From Allobosea sp. TND4EK4 (GTDB taxonomy: Bacteria; Pseudomonadota; Alphaproteobacteria; Rhizobiales; Beijerinckiaceae), in the NCBI RefSeq assembly GCF_900156025.1, contig NZ_FTMO01000007.1:155588-219587 (forward strand): a stretch of 64,000 nucleotides of DNA, read 5' to 3'. The notes under the pieces are model-generated. The model saw nothing but the letters and a program-made list of their open reading frames with translations. It searched no databases and was not told where the DNA came from. Positions 28,725-37,493 of the stretch are shown here, one piece after another. Both the position numbers and the translations under genes were made by a program. Each line of letters opens with the position of its first letter. Positions within the stretch are counted from its first letter, which is position 1.

Positions 28725-29759
28725 TCACTGGAAAGGCGGGGTGAACAGCAGGCCGCCCTTGACCCAGAGCTGGTTCTGGCCGCGCTCGAGCTTGAGCGGC
28801 GAGGCCATGCCGACGGTGCGCTCATAGCTCTCGCCGTAATTGCCGACCTGCTTGATCGCCTTGAACATCCAGTCGTTGGGGAGGCCCATCATCTCGCCAA
28901 AACCGCCCTCGGCGCCGAGCAGGCGGCGAACTTCGGAGTTCTTCGAGCTCGCCTTCATCTCGTCCACGTTCTTGGAGGTGACGCCGAGCATCTCGGCCGC
29001 GATCGTGCCGTTCAGCACCCAGCGGACGATGAGCTGCCAGCGTTCGTCGCCCCAGCGGGTCACCGGGCCCTGCGGGTCGTTCGAGATCGGCTTGGTCAGG
29101 ATGATATGGTCGTCGGGAGCCTTGAGCTTGATGCGCTGGCCGGCCAGCGCGCCGACGCCGGCGGTGTAGGCGTCGCAGCGGCCGGCATCATAGGCCGCGA
29201 TGGCATCGTCGTTCTTCTGGAAGTTCGTGATGGTGACCTTGAGGTTACGCTCACGGAACCAGTCGGCGGCGTTCTTTTCCTCGGTCGAGCCGGCGGCGAC
29301 GCAGACCGAAGCGCCGTCGAGGCCCTCCGCCTCCTTCACGCCGGTGGACTTGCGGACGATGAAGGTCTGGCCCTCGTAGAAGTTGATGCCCTGGAAATTG
29401 AGGCCCAGCGTGGCGTTGCGCGAGAAAGTGATGGTCGAGTTGCGCGCCAGCACGTCGACCTGGCCCGACTGCAGGATCGGCCAGCGCTGCTGGACGGAGG
29501 TCGGCGTATACTTGACCTTGCTGGCGTCGCCGAAGATGGCAGCAGCGAGCGCGCGGCAGTAATCGACGTCGAGGCCGGTCCACTCGCCCTTGTCGTTGGC
29601 GAAGGAGAAGCCGGGCAGGCCCAGATGCACGCCGCATTCGAGATGGCCACGCGCCTTCACGGCATCGAGCGTCGGGCTCGGCGCCAGCTGCTGCGCCTGT
29701 GCCAGCGAGCCGACCGAAGCGAGCGCCGCCGCCGCAACCAAAGTCCTGATCTTCATCAT
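28725..29759 (-). CDS. aapJ: general L-amino-acid ABC transporter binding protein AapJ/BztA
   Basis: The 344-residue periplasmic protein captures a broad range of L-amino acids. It has a signal peptide with likely cleavage after AQA at residue 22, then a type-II binding fold with DAVKARGHLECGVHLGLPGFS, GLDVDYCRALAAAIFGD and the AapJ signatures CVAAGSTEEKNAADWF and VRWVLNGTIAAEMLG. It is the first gene of aapJ-aapQ-aapM. A good -10-like TATAGT (minus strand, 29809-29804) lies 45 bases upstream, though no clear -35 accompanies it. Confidence 0.95.
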   Translation of the reverse strand: MMKIRTLVAAAALASVGSLAQAQQLAPSPTLDAVKARGHLECGVHLGLPGFSFANDKGEWTGLDVDYCRALAAAIFGDASKVKYTPTSVQQRWPILQSGQVDVLARNSTITFSRNATLGLNFQGINFYEGQTFIVRKSTGVKEAEGLDGASVCVAAGSTEEKNAADWFRERNLKVTITNFQKNDDAIAAYDAGRCDAYTAGVGALAGQRIKLKAPDDHIILTKPISNDPQGPVTRWGDERWQLIVRWVLNGTIAAEMLGVTSKNVDEMKASSKNSEVRRLLGAEGGFGEMMGLPNDWMFKAIKQVGNYGESYERTVGMASPLKLERGQNQLWVKGGLLFTPPFQ

Positions 29760-29868
29760 CCGTCTCCCGTCGCCGTTTGCGGCTTTTCCGTGTCGAAGCG
29801 CGGACTATAGGGATTGCGGCGGAAAGGGGAATCGGTTTTGCGTCCTGCTGTTGCCAGAGCGCCGTAGA

Positions 29869-30912
29869 TCAGCTGCCGAACACCGTGTTGAGCTGGCTGC
29901 CGACCATGATGAAGGTGGTGCGCTTCGGCATTTCCTTGAGGCGGACGGCGCCGATATAGGTCATGGCCGAGCGCACGCCGCCGATCAGATCAAGCATCGT
30001 GCCTTCGACCGGACCGCGATAAGGCACCTCGACGGTTTTCCCTTCGGAGGCGCGGTAGCGGGCGACGCCGCCGGCATACTTCTTCATCGCCGTGTCCGAC
30101 GACATGCCGTAGAAGGTCATCGCGACCGGCACGCGCTCGCCGCCGCGCTCCTCGTAGCGGATATCGCCCTCGCATTCGTCATGGCCGGCGAGCATGCCGC
30201 CCATCATCACGAAGTCGGCGCCGCCGCCGAAGGCCTTTGCGACGTCGCCGGGAACCGTCAGCCCGCCATCGCCGCAGACCAGGCCTTTGAGGCCATGGGC
30301 TGCATCGGCGCATTCGATGATGGCGGAGAGCTGCGGGTAGCCGACACCGGTCATCTTGCGCGTGGTACAGACCGAGCCGGGGCCGATGCCGACCTTGACG
30401 ATGTCGGCGCCAGCCAGGATCAGCGCCTCGGTCATGTCGCCCGTGACGACGTTGCCCGCCATGATCGCAGCCTCGGGAAAGGCCTCGCGGGTCGCCTTGA
30501 CGGTATCGACGAACTTCTCGGTGTAGCCGTTGGCGACGTCGAGGCAGATCTTGGTGATCGGCGCCTGTTTGTGCACGGCCTTGAGCTTGTCGTGGTCGGC
30601 CTCGGTGGTGCCGAGCGAGTAGAAGGCGTTGGCCGCTTCCGGCTCGCGGAAGAAGGCGATCAGCTCCTCGACGGCGTAGTGCTTGTGAAGCGCGGCCATG
30701 GCGCCATGTCGCGACAGGGCGCGCGCCATCGCCATCGTGCCGACCACATCCATATTGGCCGCGATCAGCGGAAACCCGGTCCATTCGCCGCCGGTATGGG
30801 CGAAGCGGAAGCTGCGCTCGACTTCGACATGGGCCCGGCTGCCCAGCGTGGAGCGCTTCGGGCGGATCAGCACATCGCGGAAATCGAGCTTCGGATCGTT
30901 CTCGATACGCAT
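29869..30912 (-). CDS. guaC: GMP reductase
   Basis: GuaC converts GMP to IMP with NADPH in purine salvage. The 347-residue barrel enzyme begins [22 protein letters not shown], typical of GMP reductase rather than IMP dehydrogenase, and lacks the CBS insertion of GuaB. The catalytic cysteine is in [20 protein letters not shown] at about residue 181, with the flap residues downstream in [13 protein letters not shown]. It is a single gene between aapJ and a WecG-type glycosyltransferase. Confidence 0.95.
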   Translation of the reverse strand: MRIENDPKLDFRDVLIRPKRSTLGSRAHVEVERSFRFAHTGGEWTGFPLIAANMDVVGTMAMARALSRHGAMAALHKHYAVEELIAFFREPEAANAFYSLGTTEADHDKLKAVHKQAPITKICLDVANGYTEKFVDTVKATREAFPEAAIMAGNVVTGDMTEALILAGADIVKVGIGPGSVCTTRKMTGVGYPQLSAIIECADAAHGLKGLVCGDGGLTVPGDVAKAFGGGADFVMMGGMLAGHDECEGDIRYEERGGERVPVAMTFYGMSSDTAMKKYAGGVARYRASEGKTVEVPYRGPVEGTMLDLIGGVRSAMTYIGAVRLKEMPKRTTFIMVGSQLNTVFGS

Positions 30913-31014
30913 GGCGGCCCCGGTCTCGGCGAATCACGGATCGGCACGCCGGCCGGCGCACAACTGTTCTTAAGCCCGCGCCGGAAGAGGAAGCAAATCG
31001 CGCACCAAGCGCGT

Positions 31015-31857
31015 CTAGCGCGCGGCGTGGGTCCCGGAGAGGTATTGCCGCAGCACCCGCATCAGGAAGGCGGGATTGCCCAGCACATAGCGGCGCCAGA
31101 GGCGGCGGGGCTCCAGCCAGAGGCGATAGACCCATTCCAGCCGCATCCGGCGGAAGGCTTCCGGCGCCCTCTGAACCTCGCCGGCGAAGAAGTCGAACAA
31201 CGCACCGACTCCGGCCGCGACAGCGCAATGCTGCGGACCGAGCTTGGCGGCGATGAAACGCTCCTGGAGCGGGTTGCCGAAGGCGACCAGCAGGATGTCG
31301 GGCCGGTCCGCCTTGAGCCGCTCGAGCAGCCCCTCCTCCTCCTCCGGAGAATAGTAGCCATGGGAGACGATGCTGAAGCGGTGCTGGGGATAGCGTTGCG
31401 CAAGCTGCGCCGCGGCACGATCGGGAACGCCCGGCCGACCGCCGAGGAGCGCGACATGGAGCGAGCGCTGCTGCGAGCCGAAGAAAGCCGGAAAGAAATC
31501 GGTGCCGTTCAGATTGTCCGGAAAGGGGGAGGCATAGAGCAGCCAGCTCCCGATATCGACGCCGATGCCGTCGGCGAGCACGAGGAAGGTCGCGAGGCTG
31601 CGCTTCAAGGGGGCATCGTCCGCCGCGACGTTCACCAGATTGGCGTTGCAGAAGGCGAGCTTCACATGCCCGCCCTCGACGATCGCTTCATTCAGCTCAC
31701 CGATCGCGCTGCCGCGGCTGACGACGGCGATGCCGATGCCGCCGATGTCGCGCTTGGCGTAGCGCTGCCGCTTGCGGCCGTCGGCTTCGCTCGAAATGCT
31801 GATGGTCAGTGCTGTAGGCACGGTCGTCTTCTGTCCCGGCAAGTGAAACAGGCTCAT
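31015..31857 (-). CDS. WecG/TagA/CpsF family glycosyltransferase
   Basis: The 280-residue protein is a GT26-type enzyme that transfers a sugar such as N-acetylmannosaminuronate to a lipid-linked precursor. It has the family signatures FCNANLVNVAAD (usually TxNxxxV), LADGIGVDI, NGTDFFPAFF, LLGGRPGV and the C-terminal DILLVAFGNPLQERFI. WecG-type enzymes attach to membranes through the C terminus, here basic (EPRRLWRRYVLG). It stands alone with no polysaccharide genes, so the product is unknown. It heads a long divergent spacer. Confidence 0.88.
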   Translation of the reverse strand: MSLFHLPGQKTTVPTALTISISSEADGRKRQRYAKRDIGGIGIAVVSRGSAIGELNEAIVEGGHVKLAFCNANLVNVAADDAPLKRSLATFLVLADGIGVDIGSWLLYASPFPDNLNGTDFFPAFFGSQQRSLHVALLGGRPGVPDRAAAQLAQRYPQHRFSIVSHGYYSPEEEEGLLERLKADRPDILLVAFGNPLQERFIAAKLGPQHCAVAAGVGALFDFFAGEVQRAPEAFRRMRLEWVYRLWLEPRRLWRRYVLGNPAFLMRVLRQYLSGTHAAR

Positions 31858-32295
31858 GATGCCGAGGATGACATCGCCGATTGCCGCCGAAGGTCAAGGT
31901 GAAGTCAAGCAGAAGGTGAACATGACCTTCCTCAAACTGTCGAAGCCGCATTAACGGCCATTTTTGCGGATCATAAGATATTTGTTCCAATCCGAAACGA
32001 TCCGTTCAGACGGTAGGCTGGCTGGTTAAACCGCACTTGCACGATCTGTCACCAATCGGGACATCGCCGGCAATCTTGGTTCTTTTCGATACATAGACGA
32101 TGTGTTCATTACTGTGGGTTTTCTCCACCTGCCATTAACCAAGGGCATGGCCGTCCGGCTGCCGGTGCAAGGCTGGCGAAGCCCGCGGCGGCGTGGCGGG
32201 CCGGAAAGAGCGTCAGGCGATTGATCGGCGCCCCGCCTTCGGCTCTGATGGGGGGAAGCGGACTGCGGCAGATCAGCCCGCGCGGAGGATGACCA
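31858..32295. other. 438-base divergent intergenic region
   Basis: No gene or RNA is recognised. The part from about 31930 to 32150 is clearly richer in A+T than the genome and should hold promoters for the divergent glycosyltransferase and SDR genes. Several TTAA-containing stretches (near 31952, 32025 and 32136) occur, but none forms a convincing pair spaced as a CtrA box. GGAGG at 32284-32288 serves the TTG start at 32296. Confidence 0.6.
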
Positions 32296-33042
32296 TTGAA
32301 CCGGATCGATTTGAGCAAGCGCGTCGCCATCGTCACGGGCGGGGCGCAGGGAATCGGGCGCGCCGTCGCCGAACGCTTCGCCGCCAGCGGCGCGAGCGTC
32401 GCGATCTGGGATGTCGATGGCGCGCTTGCAGCGAAGGCCGCCGCCGAGATCGGGAACGGGGCCGTCGGGACCGCCGTCGATGTCACGGATGCAGCGGCGG
32501 TCGAGGCGGCGAGCCAGGCGCTGGAAGCCCGGCTTGGCAGCATCGACATCCTCGTCACCAGCGCCGGCATCGCCGGGCCGAACCACAAGACCTGGGAATA
32601 CCCGCTGGAGGATTGGGCCCGCGTGATGCGGCTCAATGTCGACGGCACGCTGCATTGCTGCCGCGCGGTGGTTCCGGGCATGATCGCGCGCAATTATGGC
32701 CGCATCGTCCTCGTCGCATCGATCGCCGGCAAGGAGGGCAACCCGAACGCTTCGGCCTATTCCGCCTCGAAGGCGGCGGTAATCGCTCTGACGAAGTCGC
32801 TCGGCAAGGAACTGGCCGACAAGGATATCGCGGTGAACTGCATCACGCCGGCCGCGGCCCGCACCCGCATCTTCGACCAGATGAGCGAAGAGCATATCGG
32901 CTACATGCTCGCCAAGATTCCGCGCGGACGCTTCCTGCAGCCCGAGGAGGTGGCCTCGATGGTGGCCTTCCTGGCTTCGGCGGAGAACAGCTTCACCACG
33001 GCGGGCGTGTTCGACCTCTCGGGCGGGCGCGCAACCTACTGA
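32296..33042 (+). CDS. short-chain dehydrogenase/reductase
   Basis: The 248-residue NAD(P)-dependent oxidoreductase has the cofactor motif TGGAQGIGRAVAERF at about 14-28, an acidic residue (WDVDG) after strand 2 that favours NAD, the NxAG-like TSAGIAG, and the catalytic YSASKAAV. Closest in character are 3-oxoacyl-ACP reductase-like and sugar dehydrogenases. A TTG start is supported by GGAGG 7 bases upstream. An M20-type hydrolase follows after 75 bases and may be co-expressed. Substrate unknown. Confidence 0.87.
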   Translation: MNRIDLSKRVAIVTGGAQGIGRAVAERFAASGASVAIWDVDGALAAKAAAEIGNGAVGTAVDVTDAAAVEAASQALEARLGSIDILVTSAGIAGPNHKTWEYPLEDWARVMRLNVDGTLHCCRAVVPGMIARNYGRIVLVASIAGKEGNPNASAYSASKAAVIALTKSLGKELADKDIAVNCITPAAARTRIFDQMSEEHIGYMLAKIPRGRFLQPEEVASMVAFLASAENSFTTAGVFDLSGGRATY

Positions 33043-33117
33043 CCACCGGAACCGGCGAAGCAGCTTTGCGAATTTCGCCGTGCCCGAACCGGCCAGGATT
33101 GGCGTAATCTTCCAACC

Positions 33118-34377
33118 ATGACGCAGACTCTTCCCTCCGCCGCCGTCCTCGGTGCCCGCGCCTTCGCCGCGCTGGCCGGGCTCAACCGCTTCTCCGACGA
33201 GCCCGGCAAGCTGACGCGGCTCTATCTGTCGCCAGCCCACCGGCAGGCGGCCGAATGGGTCAAGGGCGCGATGGAGGTGGCGGGGCTCACCGCTTTCATC
33301 GACGCCGCCGGTTCGGTGCAGGGCCGCCGCGAGGGCGCCGTGCCCGGGGCTGCGGCGGTGATGATCGGCTCCCACATCGACACGGTGAAGGATGGCGGGC
33401 GCTTCGACGGCAATCTCGGCGTCGTCGCGGGCATCCTCGCGGTCCAGGCCTTGCGCGATGCCGGGGTTGCCCTGCCCTTCCCGGTCGAGGTCGTGGCCTT
33501 CGGGGACGAGGAGAATGTCCGCTTCCCGACGCATCTTTCGACATCCGAGGCGCTGGCCGGCCATTACGACCCCGCCTGGCTGAATGCGAAGGACGAGGAT
33601 GGCGAAACGCTCTCGCAGGCGCTGCGCGCCTTCGGCGGCGATCCGGACGGAATCCCGGCGCTGGCGCGCGAGCCCGGATCGCTCCGGGCCTATCTCGAAC
33701 TGCATATCGAGCAGGGGCCCGTGCTGGAGGCACAGAACGAGGCCGTCGGCATCGTCACCGCCATCAATGCCCAGAGCCGGGCGAGGGTGCGCGTCACCGG
33801 CGAGGCCGGCCATGCCGGCACCGTTCCGATGGCCCTGCGCAAGGACGCGCTGAGCGCTACCGCCGAAATGGTGCTGGCGCTCGAGGCCATCGCGGCCGCC
33901 CATGACAATGCGGTCGGGACCGTCGGCGTGCTGAGACCCGAGCCCGGCGCCACGAACGTTGTCCCGGGCGCCGCCGAATTCACGGTCGACTTCCGCGCCC
34001 CGCTGGACGAAACGCTGGCGGCGATGGAGACGGAGATCCGGAACCGGTTCGCGGCCATCGCCTCGCGCCGCGGCGTCGGCCTGGAGATCGTGCCCTATGC
34101 GCGCGCGGCGGCCGTGCCGATGGACCCGGCACTGCAGGACGCTCTCGCCGCCGGCATCGCCCGCAGCGGCAGCAATCTCTCGGCGCGGCGCCTGCCCTCC
34201 GGGGCAGGGCATGACGCGATGGCGATGGCTGCCATCGCCCCTGCCGCCATGCTGTTCGTGCGCAACGAGAAGGGGATCAGCCACTCGCCGCTGGAAAAGA
34301 TGACCGAGGCCGATGCGGGGCTCGCCATCCGCGTGCTGATCGAGACGCTGCTGGAGCTCGCGGCACAGCTGCGCTAG
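33118..34377 (+). CDS. M20-family Zn-dependent amidohydrolase (allantoate/N-carbamoyl amino-acid hydrolase type)
   Basis: The 419-residue enzyme is of the AllC/HyuC/beta-ureidopropionase group, which removes carbamoyl groups and feeds nitrogen salvage. Metal and substrate motifs are GSHIDTVKDGGRFDGNLGV, FGDEENVRFP, LELHIEQGPVLE, AGHAGTVPM and the C-terminal SGAGHDAMAMA, all intact. The HIEQG motif is specific to this group. Without neighbours of the ureide or hydantoin pathways the substrate cannot be chosen. It lies between an SDR gene and hemA on the same strand. Confidence 0.88.
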   Translation: MTQTLPSAAVLGARAFAALAGLNRFSDEPGKLTRLYLSPAHRQAAEWVKGAMEVAGLTAFIDAAGSVQGRREGAVPGAAAVMIGSHIDTVKDGGRFDGNLGVVAGILAVQALRDAGVALPFPVEVVAFGDEENVRFPTHLSTSEALAGHYDPAWLNAKDEDGETLSQALRAFGGDPDGIPALAREPGSLRAYLELHIEQGPVLEAQNEAVGIVTAINAQSRARVRVTGEAGHAGTVPMALRKDALSATAEMVLALEAIAAAHDNAVGTVGVLRPEPGATNVVPGAAEFTVDFRAPLDETLAAMETEIRNRFAAIASRRGVGLEIVPYARAAAVPMDPALQDALAAGIARSGSNLSARRLPSGAGHDAMAMAAIAPAAMLFVRNEKGISHSPLEKMTEADAGLAIRVLIETLLELAAQLR

Positions 34378-34518
34378 GTGTTCCCGCAGCATCGCCTCTT
34401 GCGAAACCGCAAACCCATTTCCGGGCGATGCTCTAGAAGGATTCCAGCCGCGACACAGCGCAGCATTCCTTCATCCCCGCTCCGGGCCTAGAGACAGGCC
34501 TGCCGCAGGAGGCTGGCC

Positions 34519-35730
34519 ATGGATTTCGAGAATTTCTTCCGCCGCGAGCTCGACGGACTCCGCAATGAGGGACGCTATCGCGTCTTCGCCGATCTGGAGC
34601 GCCAGGCCGGTCGTTTTCCGCTCGCGACCTATCATGGCGAAGACGGCCCGCGCGAGGTCACCGTCTGGTGCTCCAACGATTATCTCGGCATGGGCCAGCA
34701 TCCCAAGGTGCTCGCCGCCATGCACGAAGCGCTCGACGGCAGCGGCGCCGGTGCCGGCGGCACCCGCAACATCGGCGGCACCAACCACTATCATGTCCTG
34801 CTGGAGCGCGAATTGGCCGATCTGCACGGCAAGGAAGCGGCACTGATCTTCAATTCCGGCTATGTCTCGAACTGGGCCTCGCTCTCGACGCTGGCTGCGC
34901 GCATCCCCGGCTGCGTGGTACTCACCGATGCGCTGAACCACGCGTCGATGATCGAAGGCATCCGCCACTCGCGGGCCGAGAAGCTGATCTTCGCCCATAA
35001 CGACCCCGCCGATCTGCGCCGCAAGCTGGCGGCGCTCGACCCGGCCCGCCCCAAGCTCATCGCCTTCGAGTCCGTCTATTCGATGGATGGCGATGTCGCT
35101 CCGATCGCGGCGTTCTGCGACATCGCCGAGGAGTTCGGCGCCATGACCTATCTCGACGAGGTCCACGCGGTCGGCCTCTACGGTGAGCGCGGCGGCGGCA
35201 TTTCGGAACGGGAGTGCCTGCAGGACCGCATCACCCTGATCCAGGGCACGCTGGCCAAGGCCTATGGCGTGATCGGCGGCTACATCACCGGCTCGGCGGC
35301 GCTTTGCGATTTCATCCGCAGCTTCGCCTCGGGTTTCATCTTCTCGAGCGCCCTGCCGCCGGCGGTGGCGGCCGGGGCGATCGCCGCGATCAGCCATCTC
35401 AAGGAGAGTTCCGCCGAGCGCGAGCGCCAGCATGACCGGGTGCGGGCGCTGCGCGGCAAGCTGGATGCCGCAGGCATTCCGCATCTGCCGAATCCCAGCC
35501 ATATCGTGCCGGTGATGGTCGGCGAGGCAAAGGCCTGCAAGGCGATCAGCGACGAGCTGCTCGCCCGCTTCGACATCTATGTCCAGCCGATCAACTATCC
35601 GACGGTGCCGCGCGGCACAGAGCGGCTCAGGATCACCCCCTCGCCCTTCCACAGCGATGCCGACATCGACCGGCTGGTGGCGGCGCTGACGGCGATCTGG
35701 GCACGGGACGGGCTGAAGCGCGCGGCTTAG
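34519..35730 (+). CDS. hemA: 5-aminolevulinate synthase
   Basis: HemA condenses glycine and succinyl-CoA into ALA, the first step of haem synthesis by the C4 route used by alphaproteobacteria. The 403-residue PLP enzyme begins [21 protein letters not shown], has [40 protein letters not shown] and the PLP lysine in [11 protein letters not shown] at Lys247. AGGAGG 6 bases before the ATG is an ideal ribosome-binding site. No FNR-type operator is evident upstream. The gene converges on truB. Confidence 0.97.
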   Translation: MDFENFFRRELDGLRNEGRYRVFADLERQAGRFPLATYHGEDGPREVTVWCSNDYLGMGQHPKVLAAMHEALDGSGAGAGGTRNIGGTNHYHVLLERELADLHGKEAALIFNSGYVSNWASLSTLAARIPGCVVLTDALNHASMIEGIRHSRAEKLIFAHNDPADLRRKLAALDPARPKLIAFESVYSMDGDVAPIAAFCDIAEEFGAMTYLDEVHAVGLYGERGGGISERECLQDRITLIQGTLAKAYGVIGGYITGSAALCDFIRSFASGFIFSSALPPAVAAGAIAAISHLKESSAERERQHDRVRALRGKLDAAGIPHLPNPSHIVPVMVGEAKACKAISDELLARFDIYVQPINYPTVPRGTERLRITPSPFHSDADIDRLVAALTAIWARDGLKRAA

Positions 35731-35820
35731 GCACCCGTCCCGGTTCATTGTCTGGGAAACGCGACGGATAACCCCTCTGCCTCCAGAGAAGGCTCCCGCG
35801 GTCCGCCTGCCAGGCGTTTC

Positions 35821-35850
35821 GAGATGCTCGGGCCAAGCCCGAGCATGACG
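35821..35850. repeat. family A intergenic palindrome, gagat...atgacg orientation
   Basis: ATGCTCGGGC (35824-35833) and GCCCGAGCAT (35837-35846) form a perfect 10-bp stem with loop CAA, flanked by GAG and GACG. It lies between convergent hemA and truB and could end both transcripts' structured 3' ends, though no T-run follows on either side. Confidence 0.75.
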
Positions 35851-35869
35851 CCCTGCCAGTCCTGCCGCT

Positions 35870-36823
35870 TCAGAGGTTGAACACCCGGTGCGGGACGAAT
35901 TCGCCGTTCTGGACCGAGCCGGTCGAGACCAGCGTGCCGGCACAGGTCGCGTAGGCGGCTTCCAGCTCGACGGGCGCGCCGGCGCCGCGCAGCAAGGCGC
36001 TCTGGCCGCGCTTGAGGCGGTTGGCGGCGTCGCGGTGCAGGACGATCTCGGGGATCAGCGTCAGCGCCGCCTTCACCGGCTGGAGCGCCGCCAGGGCGCT
36101 CTCCGGGCTTTCACGCAGGGTGTCGACGCTCGCGGCCTCGGCGACCGTGAACGGGCCGACGCGGGTGCGGCGCAGATGCGCGACATGGCCGAGGCAGCCG
36201 AGCGCCAGGCCGAGATCGCGCGCGATGGCGCGCACATAGGTGCCCTTGCCGCATTCGGCCTCGAAGGTCGTGGTGCCGCCGTCATGGCTGACGATGGTCA
36301 GCGCATCGATCTCGACCGGGCGGGCTTCCAGCGTCACGTCCTCGCCGTCGCGGGCAAGGTCATAGGCCCGCTCGCCGGCGATCTTGATCGCCGAGTATTT
36401 GGGCGGCGTCTGCAGGATCGTCCCGGTGAAACGCGGCAGCAGGGCCGCGATGGCGGAGGCCTCCGGTCGCTCGTCCGAGGTCGCGATGACGCGGCCTTCG
36501 GTGTCGTCGGTATCGGTCTGCGAGCCCCAGGCGACCGTGAACTGGTAGGCCTTGCGTCCGTCCATGACGAAGGGCACCGTCTTGGTCGCCTCGCCCAGCG
36601 CGATCGGCAGCAGGCCCGAGGCCAGCGGATCGAGGGTGCCGGCATGGCCGGCCTTCTTGGCGGAAAAGGCGCGCTTGACCACGCTGACGGCGTGAGTCGA
36701 GGTCATGCCCACCGGCTTGTCGAGCACGACCCAGCCATGCACGTCCCGCTTCTTCGGGCGCGGCGGCCGCGCGCTGTCCTCTGGCGAGGCGGACTGGTTG
36801 GGGCTGTCAGCGGTCATCGTCAC
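35870..36823 (-). CDS. truB: tRNA pseudouridine-55 synthase
   Basis: TruB makes pseudouridine 55 in the T-loop of tRNAs. The 317-residue product has the motif [13 protein letters not shown], the catalytic aspartate in [14 protein letters not shown] at Asp65, and the [17 protein letters not shown] substrate-binding motif. The first 25 residues are a polar extension, and the C-terminal PUA-like domain is present. The GTG at 36823 overlaps the rbfA end by 17 bases; an ATG two codons later is equally possible. It is the last gene of the rimP-nusA operon. Confidence 0.96.
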   Translation of the reverse strand: MTMTADSPNQSASPEDSARPPRPKKRDVHGWVVLDKPVGMTSTHAVSVVKRAFSAKKAGHAGTLDPLASGLLPIALGEATKTVPFVMDGRKAYQFTVAWGSQTDTDDTEGRVIATSDERPEASAIAALLPRFTGTILQTPPKYSAIKIAGERAYDLARDGEDVTLEARPVEIDALTIVSHDGGTTTFEAECGKGTYVRAIARDLGLALGCLGHVAHLRRTRVGPFTVAEAASVDTLRESPESALAALQPVKAALTLIPEIVLHRDAANRLKRGQSALLRGAGAPVELEAAYATCAGTLVSTGSVQNGEFVPHRVFNL

Positions 36824-37265
36824 GGCGGTCGTCTTCGGGGGCGGGGTCTTGGTCGGACTGTTCGATCCTCAGGCGCTCGACAAGCGTGTCCCGGCGGACC
36901 TCCTCGGAATCCAGCAAGGCGTCGATGCGCTCGGCCTCGGCAAAGCTCTCGTCGGCGCGGAAGCGGATGTCCGGCGCGTATTTGAGGTTCACGCGATGCG
37001 CGATCTCGCCGCGCAGATATTTCTTGTGCGCCTCCAGCGCCTTGAGGACGGCCGGAACGTCCTGGCCGCCAAGCGGCATGATGTAGGCCGTCGCCAGCTT
37101 GAGATCGGGCGAGAGGCGCACCTCCGGCACGGTCACGACATGCTTGGCAAGCACGTCGTCATGAATGTCGCCGCGGGCGAGCATCTCGGCCAAGGCGTGA
37201 CGGATAAGCTCGCCGACGCGCAATTGCCGTTGCGACGGGCCGGCTGTTTTGACGGGTTTTGCCAT
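36807..37265 (-). CDS. rbfA: 30S ribosome-binding factor A
   Basis: RbfA binds the 16S rRNA 5' helix region during late 30S maturation. The 152-residue product has the KH-like fold with [19 protein letters not shown] at the start and [15 protein letters not shown] near its end, plus an acidic disordered tail. The ATG at 37265 is chosen because MAKPVK opens the typical N terminus. It lies 228 bases downstream of infB across a highly structured spacer and overlaps truB. Confidence 0.95.
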   Translation of the reverse strand: MAKPVKTAGPSQRQLRVGELIRHALAEMLARGDIHDDVLAKHVVTVPEVRLSPDLKLATAYIMPLGGQDVPAVLKALEAHKKYLRGEIAHRVNLKYAPDIRFRADESFAEAERIDALLDSEEVRRDTLVERLRIEQSDQDPAPEDDRRDDDR

Positions 37266-37301
37266 GATGTCTCGTTCTCCGGGATCGGACCGGATCAAAC
37301 G

Positions 37302-37472
37302 TCACGGTCGGGCCTGGCCCGACCATCTCTCGGAAGACAAGGCGCCTCGATCATCGCGCCTCCTTTTGGAGGTGATCGCGATGATCGGTTGATTGCTGGA
37401 GCGCCGGATTGACCCGACGCTTTTTGCGCGCTCTTCTCGTCACGAGATGGCCGGCCTGCCCGGCCATGACGT
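37302..37472. repeat. structured infB-rbfA spacer: inverted pair of family A palindromes around a long hairpin
   Basis: Copy 1 has arms GGTCGGGC/GCCCGACC at 37306-37324 with CGTCA before and ATCTC after. Copy 2 has arms ATGGCCGG/CCGGCCAT at 37447-37467 with GAG before and GACG after, so it is in the reverse orientation. Between them 37349-37386 forms a hairpin with GATCATCGCG/CGCGATGATC and CCTCC/GGAGG stems around TTTT, with a 4-base bulge. This lies inside an operon with both neighbours on the minus strand. Confidence 0.7.
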
Positions 37473-37493
37473 GCTTTCCAGGAAGCGGAAGCC

